Made by a program: the position numbers and the translations under genes. The notes beneath the pieces are model-generated. The model had not been told where the DNA came from. It saw nothing but the letters and a program-made list of their open reading frames with translations, and ran no database searches. A DNA stretch of 64,000 nucleotides from CAZVED01 sp964626205 (GTDB taxonomy: Bacteria > Patescibacteriota > Patescibacteriia > SG8-24): NCBI GenBank assembly GCA_964626205.1, contig CAZVED010000002.1:1-64000 (forward strand). The letters run 5' to 3'. This document shows positions 48,304-59,244 of the stretch, piece after piece. How positions within the stretch are numbered: position 1 is the stretch's first letter; each line of letters starts with the position of its first letter.

Positions 48304-49811
48304 AGCAGCGTGATAGCAGTACGTAAACGCGCAATCGTCGCGTCTTTACCGAGCACGCAAGCAAGCTCAAATGGGCCGGGTGATGCCGCGCGGCCGGACA
48401 ACGCTACGCGCATAGGCCATAACGTTTCCGCGTTCGTCCACCCACGCTCCTTGATGTGCGCGATGCCTGCGGCTTCGAGCGTCAGACGATCTTCGAATTC
48501 ACCGTCCGTACGAGCGGAAAGCCAGGCAACCATACCTTCCAATCGGTCCTTCGCGACCTCGGGCGTCGCCTTCTTGCCGGGAAGGAGTGCTGCATCGACC
48601 GCCACCGCTGCCGTGAACATGTAGCCTACCGCTGCTGGCAGCTCCGCGAGGACCGCGATGCGTTCCCGCTCGGAAGCGACCGCACGTTCGGCCTTTTTCC
48701 AGTCGACCATAGTACCGTCTTCCGCGATAAACCCACCTTCCGCGTGACGCAACGTTCCTGCATGCTCGAGGAACGGCAATGCGCGCTGGAACAGCTCCGC
48801 CGGCGATAACGCACGAAGGTACTGACCGTTCATCCAATCGAGCTTTTCTTTCGCGAACACCGCGCCCGCAGAATTGACCTTCGCGAGATCGAACGCGTCG
48901 GCAAGCTCCTGCTTGGCATAGATCTCCCGGTCCCCTGTCGGGTTCCAACCGAGCAGCGCGACGAAATTGACGAGCGCTTCCGGAAGGTATCCCTTGTCGA
49001 GGAAATCCTCGGCAGCGACGTCGCCTTGCCGCTTGGAGAGCTTCGACTTGTCCGGATTGAGCAGCAGCGGAATATGCGCGAACTCGGGCGGTGTCCAACC
49101 GAACGCCTTATACAGGACGACATGCTTCGGCGTGGACGGCAACCACTCCTCGCCACGGATGACATGCGTGATGTCCATGTGGTGATCATCGACGACGTTC
49201 GCGAGATGGTACGTCGGGAACCCGTCCGTCTTGATGAGCACCTGATCGTCGATGAGCGCGTTCTCGAACGAAACGTCGCCACGCACAGCATCCATGAACG
49301 TCGTGACGCCTTCTTTCGGCATCTTCATACGGATGACGTACGGCGTACCCTTGGTAATCTCCGCTTCTGCCTCGTCCTGCGGAAGATTGCGGCATTTGCC
49401 GTCGTACATCATGGGAAGCTTTGCCTCGGCCTGGGCCTTCTTCACCTCTTCGAGACGTTCGACCGAGCAGAAACAGCGGTAGGCACCACCCTTCTCAAGC
49501 AGCAGTTCTGCGTGCTCCTTATACAAAGCAGTCCGTCGGGATTGGACATACGGGCCCTTGTCGCCGCGCTCCTGGATAGAACCGTCCTCCGTAAGGTACG
49601 GACCTTCGTGCGGAACAATGCCGCAGCGCGACAACGTGCGCAGCAGACTCTCTACCGCTCCTTCGACGTAGCGCGTCTGGTCCGTGTCTTCGATACGTAA
49701 CACAAACGTTCCGGCGTGTCGCAATGCGAACAGCTCGTTATACAAAGCAGTCCGGAGTCCTCCGACATGCAAAAATCCCGTGGGTGATGGTGCGAACCGT
49801 ACCCGTATCAT
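48300..49811 (-). CDS. gltX: Glutamyl-tRNA synthetase
   Basis: This is a 503-residue class I synthetase. R-F-A-P-S-P-T-G-F-L-H-V-G-G at 5-18 is the HIGH region, and K-L-S-K-R-Q-G near 256-262 is KMSKS. The C-terminal helical anticodon-binding domain is complete. It may be non-discriminating, charging tRNA-Gln too, as in many bacteria lacking GlnRS, but the window does not contain gatCAB. It is the middle gene of a wecG-like, gltX, M23 series on the minus strand. Confidence 0.95.
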   Translation of the reverse strand: MIRVRFAPSPTGFLHVGGLRTALYNELFALRHAGTFVLRIEDTDQTRYVEGAVESLLRTLSRCGIVPHEGPYLTEDGSIQERGDKGPYVQSRRTALYKEHAELLLEKGGAYRCFCSVERLEEVKKAQAEAKLPMMYDGKCRNLPQDEAEAEITKGTPYVIRMKMPKEGVTTFMDAVRGDVSFENALIDDQVLIKTDGFPTYHLANVVDDHHMDITHVIRGEEWLPSTPKHVVLYKAFGWTPPEFAHIPLLLNPDKSKLSKRQGDVAAEDFLDKGYLPEALVNFVALLGWNPTGDREIYAKQELADAFDLAKVNSAGAVFAKEKLDWMNGQYLRALSPAELFQRALPFLEHAGTLRHAEGGFIAEDGTMVDWKKAERAVASERERIAVLAELPAAVGYMFTAAVAVDAALLPGKKATPEVAKDRLEGMVAWLSARTDGEFEDRLTLEAAGIAHIKERGWTNAETLWPMRVALSGRAASPGPFELACVLGKDATIARLRTAITLL

Positions 49812-49826
49812 AGTGTCCGTAGTGTA

Positions 49827-50579
49827 TCAGTTTTTGGACCTTAAAGCCAGGAACGGAAACACAACCGTTGCCTTGAGAATACGACCAATACGATGCGGCT
49901 CCCGAAGAAGTCGCCATGCCCATTCAAGCCAAAGACGGCGCATCCACGCCGGAGCGCGCTTGGCGCGACCAGCGATGAAATTGAACGCCCCTCCCACGCC
50001 GATTGCGACACGCACGCTCGGTAACGACAGCAGATTGGTATGAATCCATGTCTCCTGCTTCCCGTGCCCGAACGCCACCAAGAGCACCTCTGGTGCTGCC
50101 TCACGGATTGCGACAAGCACCGCCTCTTCCGTTCGCCAAACGCCATCCGCTCCACGAACCAGTCTTCCACCCTCATGGACGCCCACGATACGGATTCCCG
50201 GATGCGTGATGCGTAACGACTCCGCCGCCTCGGCAGCCTCCCCATCCAGGCCGCCCAACAAAAACACCCCGCTCCCCTGTTCCGCCGCCAATGCGGCGAC
50301 ATCTTGCACGATATCGGTCCCGGTGACGCGCTCAGGGAGGCGTTTGCCTTTGAGTCGGGCCACGAAAAGAAGGCCGTGGCCATCCGGAATCGCCAAATCC
50401 GCGCTCCGCAAGGCAGCCGTGAAGGCGGGGTCACGTCGTGCATCGACCAGCATTTCCGGGTTCGGCGTGGTCACAAAGCGACCCTTCGGTCCACGGTCAT
50501 GAAGAAAGCCACGGAGAGCCTCCACGGCCTCGGCCCGTGTCACCGCGTCGATCGGAATACCCATGAGCGTCAGGCGCAT
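49827..50579 (-). CDS. WecG/TagA/CpsF family glycosyltransferase
   Basis: The 250 residues begin at M-R-L-T-L-M-G-I-P-I-D. T-P-N-P-E-M-L near 39-45, L-A-I-P-D-G-H-G near 65-72 and R-V-T-G-T-D near 85-90 are the active-site signatures of the GT26 family, which transfers ManNAc or a similar sugar to undecaprenyl-linked GlcNAc for surface polymers. A TAAAGT box lies 8 bases upstream of the start (leaderless). It is followed by gltX after 15 bases. Confidence 0.88.
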   Translation of the reverse strand: MRLTLMGIPIDAVTRAEAVEALRGFLHDRGPKGRFVTTPNPEMLVDARRDPAFTAALRSADLAIPDGHGLLFVARLKGKRLPERVTGTDIVQDVAALAAEQGSGVFLLGGLDGEAAEAAESLRITHPGIRIVGVHEGGRLVRGADGVWRTEEAVLVAIREAAPEVLLVAFGHGKQETWIHTNLLSLPSVRVAIGVGGAFNFIAGRAKRAPAWMRRLWLEWAWRLLREPHRIGRILKATVVFPFLALRSKN

Positions 50580-50664
50580 ATGGGCATACTTTACTCCGAG
50601 CCGCTCCTCTGGTACAGTCGCCGGTCCCGCATACGGCGGGAAACGTTCCTTGCAGGGAGGCCCC

Positions 50665-51243
50665 ATGGCACCGATTACCTTCATTACGGGCGGCGATGGC
50701 AAATATCGTGAAGCCTTGTCGATCATCCCTACCCTCCTTCGGCGGAAGCTCGACCTCACGGAAATCCAAGAGCTCGACCCCCGGAAGATCGTCGAAGCGA
50801 AGCTGCGGGAAGCGCGATTGCACCAAGACGGCGACATCATCGTCGAAGATACGTCGCTCTACCTCGAAGCCTTCGGCGGCAAGCTCCCCGGCCCGCTTGT
50901 GAAGTGGTTCATCCACGGCATGGACGGATGCGCTGAAGCCTATCGGCTCATCGAGCGCATCGGACGCTTCGGCGCCGAAGGACGTTGCGTCGTGGGCTAC
51001 ATGAGCGCTGACGGGGAGACCATCGAGTACTTCGAAGGTTTTGTCCGCGGCACCATCGTGCGCCCAGCGCAAGGACGGAACGGCTTCGGGTGGGATCCCA
51101 TTTTCCAACAGGAAGGATACGATCGCCCCTACGCCGACATGACGCTCGAGGAAAAGTGCGTCGGCTCCCATCGCGCACAGGCGTTCCGGCTGCTCAAGGA
51201 CTCCTTGGACGCCGACGCCGTGGCAACGAAAGGTGCGCCATGA
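50665..51243 (+). CDS. RdgB/HAM1-like non-canonical purine NTP pyrophosphatase
   Basis: The 192 residues begin M-A-P-I-T-F-I-T-G-G-D-G-K-Y-R-E-A (the T-x-N-x-x-K strand is altered to T-G-G-D-G-K). V-E-D-T-S-L-Y-L-E-A near 67, G-F-G-W-D-P-I-F near 140 and the C-terminal S-H-R-A-Q-A-F confirm the ITPase family, which removes dITP, XTP and similar nucleotides. The usual E-D-S-G-L is E-D-T-S-L. The stop overlaps the next gene by 4 bases. Confidence 0.85.
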   Translation: MAPITFITGGDGKYREALSIIPTLLRRKLDLTEIQELDPRKIVEAKLREARLHQDGDIIVEDTSLYLEAFGGKLPGPLVKWFIHGMDGCAEAYRLIERIGRFGAEGRCVVGYMSADGETIEYFEGFVRGTIVRPAQGRNGFGWDPIFQQEGYDRPYADMTLEEKCVGSHRAQAFRLLKDSLDADAVATKGAP

Positions 51244-51962
51244 GCAACTACCCACGAGACAGGACCGCGCTGCGGACATGCATCATCGCCTTCCTCACAG
51301 CGCATGGCGGGCACGCGAAGGCGAAAACGATCCATGCCGCCGTCGTGGCAGCAGGACACCGATGCCACGAACGAAAGCTCGTCTATCACCTGAACCTGCT
51401 CATTTCCCAAGGACACCTCGTCCGTGCAGGGACTGGCGACTACTGGCTTCCGGACGCGCTGGAGCGGTCAGGGGAAAAGACGCTGGCACGCTTCCCGTTT
51501 GGCACCACGCTCAAGGGACGCATCCTCTTCGCCATGGTCGGGCGCGGCATCACGCGCACAGACGAGCTTCTGCACCACCTGCTCACGAAAGGCGTCATCC
51601 GCAAGCGTCCAGCACTCAATAACGCGCTCTCCGAACTGCGGAAGGAAGGCTACGTCACCCCTGTTGGGTACGGCGTGAACGCGCCTTCCGCGAAAACGTA
51701 CGCGCATGTCGGCATGGTACCAAAACCGGCCGTGGAGCCGAGATTCACGGAACGTGTACGACCGTCCATCATGAACTATCTCAAGGAACACGGGTCGACA
51801 CGAAGCATCGTCCTCATCCGCGCTTTCGGGGATCCGAAGATTAACCAGAGCCGATTCGCCATCTATGCAGCGCTCGACGGCCTGAAACATGACGGGTACA
51901 TCGCACAAATCGCGCGCGCGACATGGGATGTGACCGACAAGCCGTATCTGAAGCCGGCATGA
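51240..51962 (+). CDS. Winged-helix-like DNA-binding protein candidate
   Basis: The 240 residues contain three similar helix-turn-helix/wing-like modules at about 8-70, 83-140 and 155-230 (for example, R-K-L-V-Y-H-L-N-L-L-I-S-Q-G-H-L-V-R). The pattern of helices ending in L-x-x-x-G-x-L/Y followed by a wing suggests DNA binding; no named family is assigned. Translational coupling to the NTP pyrophosphatase gene. It ends at a strong terminator. Confidence 0.6.
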   Translation: MSNYPRDRTALRTCIIAFLTAHGGHAKAKTIHAAVVAAGHRCHERKLVYHLNLLISQGHLVRAGTGDYWLPDALERSGEKTLARFPFGTTLKGRILFAMVGRGITRTDELLHHLLTKGVIRKRPALNNALSELRKEGYVTPVGYGVNAPSAKTYAHVGMVPKPAVEPRFTERVRPSIMNYLKEHGSTRSIVLIRAFGDPKINQSRFAIYAALDGLKHDGYIAQIARATWDVTDKPYLKPA

Positions 51963-51964
51963 CC

Positions 51965-51997
51965 AACGACTGCCATCTCCGGGCGGTCGTTTTTTTC
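51965..51997 (+). terminator. Terminator of the rdgB-like operon
   Basis: AACGACTGCC/GGCGGTCGTT is followed by a run of T. Confidence 0.88.
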
Positions 51998-52076
51998 ATC
52001 CGATGGACGGACTTGTAGCCCATTGACCGGCTCGCCTCATCATGCTGAGATTCCCGCGCAACAAGGAGACCCTCCG

Positions 52077-52487
52077 ATGGACAGCGGACTGTTCTATTGC
52101 ATCGCCACCGCCCTCTGCTTCGGCTCCTGGCCGCTCATCACCCGCGCCGCGGGAGATACGAGCAGCTGGGCAATGCCGATTGTGCTCATCGCCTGCATGC
52201 TGACATCTTTCCTTGCACGCATCGGCGCAAAGGATGCGTTCCCGACGAAGACGGCCGTGCTCATCCTTGTCACGGCCGGCGTCGTGAACGGCTTGGGCGC
52301 GTTGGCATACGGTCGCCTCATCACCTCGACCTCACAGTCGATGTCCGCACTCCCCTCTGCCGCGCTCACCGCGATGATCGTCTTCATGGCCTTCGGAGGA
52401 TTCGTCTTCTTCAAGGAAGCGGTCACGCCGACGAAGCTCGTCGGCCTCGCGTTCGCGTCTGTCGGCTGCTGGCTACTCACGAAGTGA
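52077..52487 (+). CDS. Small DMT/EamA-half transporter
   Basis: This is a 136-residue protein with four or five membrane helices, comparable to one EamA repeat: it begins G-L-F-Y-C-I-A-T-A-L-C-F-G-S-W-P and ends F-F-K-E-A-V-T-P-x-K-L-V-G-L-A-F. It probably works as a dimer, as small multidrug-type or half-size DMT proteins do. AAGGAG precedes the ATG. Substrate unknown. Confidence 0.8.
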   Translation: MDSGLFYCIATALCFGSWPLITRAAGDTSSWAMPIVLIACMLTSFLARIGAKDAFPTKTAVLILVTAGVVNGLGALAYGRLITSTSQSMSALPSAALTAMIVFMAFGGFVFFKEAVTPTKLVGLAFASVGCWLLTK

Positions 52488-52493
52488 ACCTTG

Positions 52494-52521
52494 CGACCAC
52501 CCAATCGGGTGGTCGTTTTTT
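52494..52521 (+). terminator. Terminator of the small transporter gene
   Basis: CGACCACCC/GGGTGGTCG is followed by TTTTTT. Confidence 0.9.
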
Positions 52522-52535
52522 GTTCCGCTACAAAC

Positions 52536-52561
52536 AAAAAACCGCCTCCATAGAAGCGGTC
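52536..52561 (-). terminator. Terminator of the tiny membrane protein pair
   Basis: ACCGCTTC/GGCGGT arms on the minus strand are followed by TTTTTTG. Confidence 0.75.
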
Positions 52562-52564
52562 CTT

Positions 52565-52738
52565 TCAGCCGTGTCGCTGCTTTTCTTTTTTGAGACGCAT
52601 CAGCCCAAGGAGCTCCCGCGTTTGCGCCACGACGGTCGCGACACCCCAGAAACAGGCGACGAGTCCGGTATACGGAGTGAGGCAGGCAATCGCCAGGCTG
52701 ACAGCGCCAGCGATGAAAAAGAGCGTGTTCGTCTTCAT
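52565..52738 (-). CDS. Tiny two-helix membrane protein (second of pair)
   Basis: The 57 residues start M-K-T-N-T-L-F-F-I-A-G-A-V-S-L-A with two hydrophobic segments (5-20, 25-40) and a basic tail. GGAGG is 6 bases before the start. The N-terminus is similar to that of the protein encoded just upstream (M-K-x-x-L-F-F and I-A repeats), so the two are probably paralogues. No family is known. Confidence 0.7.
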   Translation of the reverse strand: MKTNTLFFIAGAVSLAIACLTPYTGLVACFWGVATVVAQTRELLGLMRLKKEKQRHG

Positions 52739-52755
52739 GGAAACCTCCTCATGCC

Positions 52756-52923
52756 TCAGTCAGGCCCATTGATGAGCAAGTAGACTTGCCGGATCTGCAG
52801 GAAGACGACGACCGAGATGAGAAAGATCGCCGCGGCACCAAACCCGCTCTGGATGCCGCAGTACCACAACGCGATGCACAAATTGGCTGAACCGACGATA
52901 CTGAAGAAAAGACCCTTCTTCAT
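52756..52923 (-). CDS. Tiny two-helix membrane protein (first of pair)
   Basis: The 55 residues start M-K-K-G-L-F-F-S-I-V-G-S-A-N-L with segments at 4-20 and 28-44. An AAGGTGG site precedes it. It ends 17 bases before the next start and shares a promoter with it. Both would be missed by a 60-codon cutoff. Confidence 0.7.
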   Translation of the reverse strand: MKKGLFFSIVGSANLCIALWYCGIQSGFGAAAIFLISVVVFLQIRQVYLLINGPD

Positions 52924-52955
52924 GGATGGCCACCTTTCTGAAGGAGCGCCACTCT

Positions 52956-52984
52956 TATGTACCAGGAAGATGGGCTCGCGTCAA
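52956..52984 (-). promoter_or_regulatory. Promoter of the tiny membrane protein pair
   Basis: On the minus strand TTGACG (52984-52979), a 17-base spacer and TACATA (52961-52956) are present. It is back to back with the clpB promoter. Confidence 0.7.
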
Positions 52985-52999
52985 TCTTCCACAACCCGT

Positions 53000-53028
53000 T
53001 TGACAAGTTAGCACTCTCTTGTTTAGAC
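53000..53028 (+). promoter_or_regulatory. clpB promoter
   Basis: TTGACA (53000-53005), a 17-base spacer and TTAGAC (53023-53028) are present, largely covered by the CIRCE element. Confidence 0.65.
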
Positions 53029-53034
53029 TGCTAA
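53008..53034. promoter_or_regulatory. CIRCE operator (HrcA site)
   Basis: TTAGCACTC, nine bases, then GACTGCTAA differs from the canonical TTAGCACTC-N9-GAGTGCTAA at one position. Its position over the spacer and -10 predicts HrcA repression of clpB, relieved by heat shock. Confidence 0.92.
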
Positions 53035-53056
53035 TGATAAGCATATCCCCTATCCT

Positions 53057-55723
<2,667 letters not shown>

Positions 55724-55727
55724 TGCT

Positions 55728-57338
55728 ATGCGCGAGCGCCTCCTCCCCCACCATCGCGGCATCATCATCGCCGGAACTGCCGGAAGCGGGAAAACGACGC
55801 TCGCAAAAGCCCTGACGCGCCGCGTCGCCGATGCGCGCGTCATCGAAGCCTCAGCCTGCGTCATCGGGCCGGCTTTGATGATGGCAACGTTCCCGAAAAG
55901 CGCGGATGCCTTCGTCATGAAACTCCTCCGTGCGCAGAAGCGCCGGGTCGCCGCCCATGAACGCGAAGCTGCGAAGACGCTCAATCAAGAGCTGCGCCGA
56001 GCGTACGGACCAAGCATTATCGGCCTTGCGCTTCATGCCATGGCGCTCCGTGACGCGAAAGGTGGCATCCCGATCATCACCGGTGTGCGTGGCAATGACA
56101 CCATGGAGGTCCTCCGCGCACTCGGCTACATCACGGTCTTTGTGGATGTGACGGAGAAGACTGCCGTCCAGCGTCTGATGCGGCGCGACGGCGTCTCCCG
56201 TTCTGAGGCACTAGCCGAAGTGCGCCGCGAACGACAACTGTTCGAGGTAGCGGATGCGAAGAACCATGCCGATATCCATCTCGTGCTCCCGGATGGCGCG
56301 GTTGATTCTGCGCTCGCGACGATTCTTGACCATATCGCCGTACGTGAATGCTCTCGCTGTATCAACGACACCGCAAACCCGACCATCACCATTGGTGCTG
56401 ACGGACGCTGTTCCGTCTGTTCGTGGTACAAGAAGCATTTCAGCGAGACCCGGCTCGAAAAAGAACGGACCCTTTTCAAAAACCTCCGCGGAACGGGCGT
56501 GGGAGAATATGACATCGCGGTCGGTATCAGCGGAGGCAAGGACAGCACGGCCATGCTCGCGACCGTCCTCGAGCTGGGCTTCACGCCGCTCGCCTTCACG
56601 CTCGACACCGGCTACTACCCGGCGCACAGCTTTGCGCGCGCGAAGGCGGTCGCGAAAAAGCTCGGCGTGGACTGGGTCCGCGCCGACATCCGTGGCTATG
56701 CGCGCGCCTGCGACAAGGCATCCTTCCGCATGACTGCGAACCTCTACGACCTACCGGAAACCCCCGATGTCGCAAGCCTCTTCCGCGGCATCTACGCGCA
56801 CAACCGCGAGCACTACGCCATCACCTGCAAGCATCCCATGCCGTTCGTTCGGAGCTGCATTCTCTGTCGTCGGCTCGTCATCCGCGCGTACCATGCCCTT
56901 GCTACGGAACATGGCATCAAGACCGTAGCATTGGGCATGAACGAATGGACCGGCCTCAGTAGCATCGGCACAAAGGCCGGTATCAGCGCGATGCGCGAAC
57001 TCCGTCCATCGAAAAAAGGACCGTCCGTGACTATCGTCCATGTCCCGTTCCTCTTCCGTCGCAAGCGCAAAGACACCGCGAAGATTCTCAAGAAACTCGG
57101 CTGGAAAGCGCCCATGAAGGAGTCCTTTGTGGAATCAAACGCCAATTCCTGCTTGCTTGCGTTCGCCATGGAAGCGAAGGCTGCACGTCTGCTCGGCTTC
57201 CATCCGGATACGACACGCCTTGCGCGCGAAGTCACAGCCGGCTTCCTTACAAAGACCGAAGCACGGCATGCACTCGCTACAACGCATCCGTCTCCTCACT
57301 CCGCACGTGCGATCCTCCGAAAGGCGGGGTTGCTCTGA
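55728..57338 (+). CDS. Fusion of a P-loop kinase-like domain and a PP-loop ATPase (N-acetyl-sugar amidotransferase-like)
   Basis: The 536 residues comprise two parts. The N-terminal part (1-200) has Walker A G16-T-A-G-S-G-K-T23 and resembles adenylate or dephospho-CoA-type kinases (I-I-T-G-V-R-G-N-D and a lid region). The C-terminal part begins with a zinc-like cluster C208-x2-C211-x16-C228-x2-C231 and the PP-loop G-I-S-G-G-K-D-S (266-273), as in WbpG/PseA-type enzymes that amidate sugars or related tRNA thiolases. Further cysteines in S-C-I-L-C-R-R near 383 may complete a site. The two activities in one chain are unusual. The 3' end overlaps nadR by 62 bases, convergently. It starts 4 bases after clpB. 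Confidence 0.72.
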   Translation: MRERLLPHHRGIIIAGTAGSGKTTLAKALTRRVADARVIEASACVIGPALMMATFPKSADAFVMKLLRAQKRRVAAHEREAAKTLNQELRRAYGPSIIGLALHAMALRDAKGGIPIITGVRGNDTMEVLRALGYITVFVDVTEKTAVQRLMRRDGVSRSEALAEVRRERQLFEVADAKNHADIHLVLPDGAVDSALATILDHIAVRECSRCINDTANPTITIGADGRCSVCSWYKKHFSETRLEKERTLFKNLRGTGVGEYDIAVGISGGKDSTAMLATVLELGFTPLAFTLDTGYYPAHSFARAKAVAKKLGVDWVRADIRGYARACDKASFRMTANLYDLPETPDVASLFRGIYAHNREHYAITCKHPMPFVRSCILCRRLVIRAYHALATEHGIKTVALGMNEWTGLSSIGTKAGISAMRELRPSKKGPSVTIVHVPFLFRRKRKDTAKILKKLGWKAPMKESFVESNANSCLLAFAMEAKAARLLGFHPDTTRLAREVTAGFLTKTEARHALATTHPSPHSARAILRKAGLL

Positions 57339-58299
57339 ACAGATCGTCCACAAGGCGGCTCGCCTGCGCGAGCCGTTCTTCGTGCGTCCCGCGCAGCAAC
57401 GCCCACGGCACGTTGCGTGTCGGTAAGAGCTCTTCAAAACGCCGGTGCATCGCGTGACGCCGAGGTCCGCCGTCCCGTAACCCGTCCTGCTCGAACGGGA
57501 TCTCGTCGCCGGTCAAAAGGTACAAGTCCGGTTTCCGAGTAGCATTCGCCACGGCCTGCACGGCCGGAGACGACGCCCCCATATAGTGCTCATGCCACAA
57601 CGTCGTGGCGAACGCATCCGTGTCGCAGAACAACACCTTGTTCGCGGACCGCGCCAGCATCTCCGTCATGCGCGTCTGCGTTTCCGCAATGAACGTGAAC
57701 TCGTCCGTGCGCCAGCAATAGCCTGCATCGCCGTACTTCCCTTCCGCATATAACCGCCCGTATTCCGGCACCCACGCCGTCCGATACTTCGCGGCAAGCG
57801 CCTTCGTGAGCGTCGTCGTGCCAGTCGACTCCGCACCAAGGACGACCACGCGTTTCGCGAAGTGCGCGCGCACCGGCGGCTCGATGAATTCCCATTGCGC
57901 GAAAGGATCCTTCCGCACCGCCGTCCCTGAGACTGGAAACGTCACGCGCGGCGCGTCCACGGAGACATGCTCGCACCCCATCGCCGCGGCATACGGCACG
58001 CCGTAGTCCTCGGAGCTGAACACCGCGTCTGGTGCCGCACCAAGAAACGCGACCGTATGTTCCGCCCACGCGACAGAATCATCGTCCTTCCAGATATCCG
58101 GAATGATTCGCACGTCCGCGTCCGGATGGACCTCCTGCAACCACGAAGCGCGTGTCTCTGCCGGGATTACCTGCAACGGGTCGCCGACAACGAGCACGAT
58201 GACGCGTTCGCAAGCTGCCTGCGCTGACCCGACGAGATGATGATGCCCTTTGTGGGGCGGAACAAACTTACCGACCACCAATCCCGTCCGGTACCGCAT
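57277..58299 (-). CDS. nadR: NadR-like NMN adenylyltransferase / nicotinamide riboside kinase
   Basis: The 340 residues start M-R-Y-R-T-G-L-V-V-G-K-F. The N-terminal nucleotidyltransferase has P-P-H-K-G-H-H at 14-20 (the H-x-G-H motif), and I-S-x-T-x-x-R is represented by V-S-G-T-A-V-R-K-D near 134. The C-terminal kinase has the P-loop G-A-E-S-T-G-T-T-T near 159-167. There is no N-terminal repressor helix-turn-helix. It overlaps pnuC by 32 bases, forming an NAD salvage unit: uptake, phosphorylation, adenylation. The 3' end overlaps the convergent fusion gene. Confidence 0.9.
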   Translation of the reverse strand: MRYRTGLVVGKFVPPHKGHHHLVGSAQAACERVIVLVVGDPLQVIPAETRASWLQEVHPDADVRIIPDIWKDDDSVAWAEHTVAFLGAAPDAVFSSEDYGVPYAAAMGCEHVSVDAPRVTFPVSGTAVRKDPFAQWEFIEPPVRAHFAKRVVVLGAESTGTTTLTKALAAKYRTAWVPEYGRLYAEGKYGDAGYCWRTDEFTFIAETQTRMTEMLARSANKVLFCDTDAFATTLWHEHYMGASSPAVQAVANATRKPDLYLLTGDEIPFEQDGLRDGGPRRHAMHRRFEELLPTRNVPWALLRGTHEERLAQASRLVDDLFRATPPFGGSHVRSEETDAL

Positions 58300-58969
58300 A
58301 GGCGTTCTTTTCAGAGATGACCGCTCCCGCAAGAATCTTCCGCCAGCTCAGAAGACCCCATGTCGCCATGGCGAGGAAGATGACATACTCCAACGCGATG
58401 AACCGCACACCCTTCACGAAGTACAGCCAAATACCAATGACATCCACGATAATCCAGTATGTCCAGCAGTCCACGCGACGGCGCATCATGAGCACCGTCG
58501 CCGTGAAGCTCATGACAGTCGTGAGCGCATCAAGGAACGGGTAGTCTGCCGGAGCCGGAAAGGCTGCGGGCAGCAGCACATGAATGCGCGACATCAGCGT
58601 GCTGAGTACCAGCGTTCCAACTGCGGTAATCGCGATTGCCGACACGGCTTCCATACGAGGAGAGCGTGTCACCGGAAGCTCCGTGCCTGGCTTCTTCTCC
58701 CCTTTCGGATGCGTCCACATCCACCACCCCCAGAACCCCGTCACGAAGAACCATGCCTGCTCGATCATGTCGGAGTACAAACGAATCTGGTAGAACAGGA
58801 TGAAAAACAGCACCACAGCAACGATGCCGACCGGCCAAGTGAGCACCTTGTTACGTGCCGCCAACCAAACACAGACAAGATTGAATACTGTTCCGAAGAA
58901 CTCGATATAGCTCATGGGATAGCCCATGACCGTGAAAAAGACGGTGTTGATGTCGAGCAGAGCGGTCAT
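58268..58969 (-). CDS. pnuC: Nicotinamide riboside transporter PnuC
   Basis: This is a 233-residue protein with seven or so membrane helices. N-L-V-C-V-W-L-A-A-R-N near 30 and F-W-G-W-W-M-W near 79 are PnuC landmarks, and W-I-I-V-D-V-I-G-I-W near 180 matches the second conserved Asn/Trp region. It imports nicotinamide riboside, trapped by the NadR kinase encoded directly downstream. The insert G-E-K-K-P-G-T-E-L near 90 is a charged loop. Confidence 0.92.
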   Translation of the reverse strand: MTALLDINTVFFTVMGYPMSYIEFFGTVFNLVCVWLAARNKVLTWPVGIVAVVLFFILFYQIRLYSDMIEQAWFFVTGFWGWWMWTHPKGEKKPGTELPVTRSPRMEAVSAIAITAVGTLVLSTLMSRIHVLLPAAFPAPADYPFLDALTTVMSFTATVLMMRRRVDCWTYWIIVDVIGIWLYFVKGVRFIALEYVIFLAMATWGLLSWRKILAGAVISEKNAYAVPDGIGGR

Positions 58970-59010
58970 AACCGATAATCATCAGTGGGGCGAATCCGTC
59001 CCTTTGCTGC

Positions 59011-59047
59011 ACCGTACGCCTTACTTTGTGTACTGTCAACACTAAGT
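59011..59047 (-). promoter_or_regulatory. pnuC-nadR promoter with candidate operator
   Basis: On the minus strand TTGACA (59039-59034), a 17-base spacer and TACGGT (59016-59011) are present. An inverted repeat ACTTTGTGT, seven bases, ACACTAAGT (59023-59047) overlaps the -35 and may bind an NAD-related repressor such as NiaR or NrtR. Confidence 0.55.
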
Positions 59048-59068
59048 AATCCACAGGCGGCAACAAAC

Positions 59069-59100
59069 GAAAAAACGCTCCGGTTTTCCGGAGCGTTTTA
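59069..59100. terminator. Terminator downstream of lexA
   Basis: AACGCTCCGG/CCGGAGCGTT has A6 on the left (U tract on the minus strand) and TTTTA on the right. The lexA transcript reads into it. The 145 bases between it and the lexA stop hold no convincing gene. Confidence 0.82.
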
Positions 59101-59244
59101 CCTTTTCCAGGGCCACTTATGCCGTGAGAAAAGCATCGGAAATGGTGCCGAGAAATTGCCGGTAAAAACCGCGAAGCTTGCGCTTAAGCATAGGGTTGTT
59201 GGGTAAACCTTTATTATCGAAGTTGGTTGTGACCTCGTCTGCCG

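Noticed and set aside
58985..59206. 73-codon plus-strand frame between pnuC and lexA
   Set aside because: It runs through the pnuC promoter and a terminator hairpin and resembles no protein.
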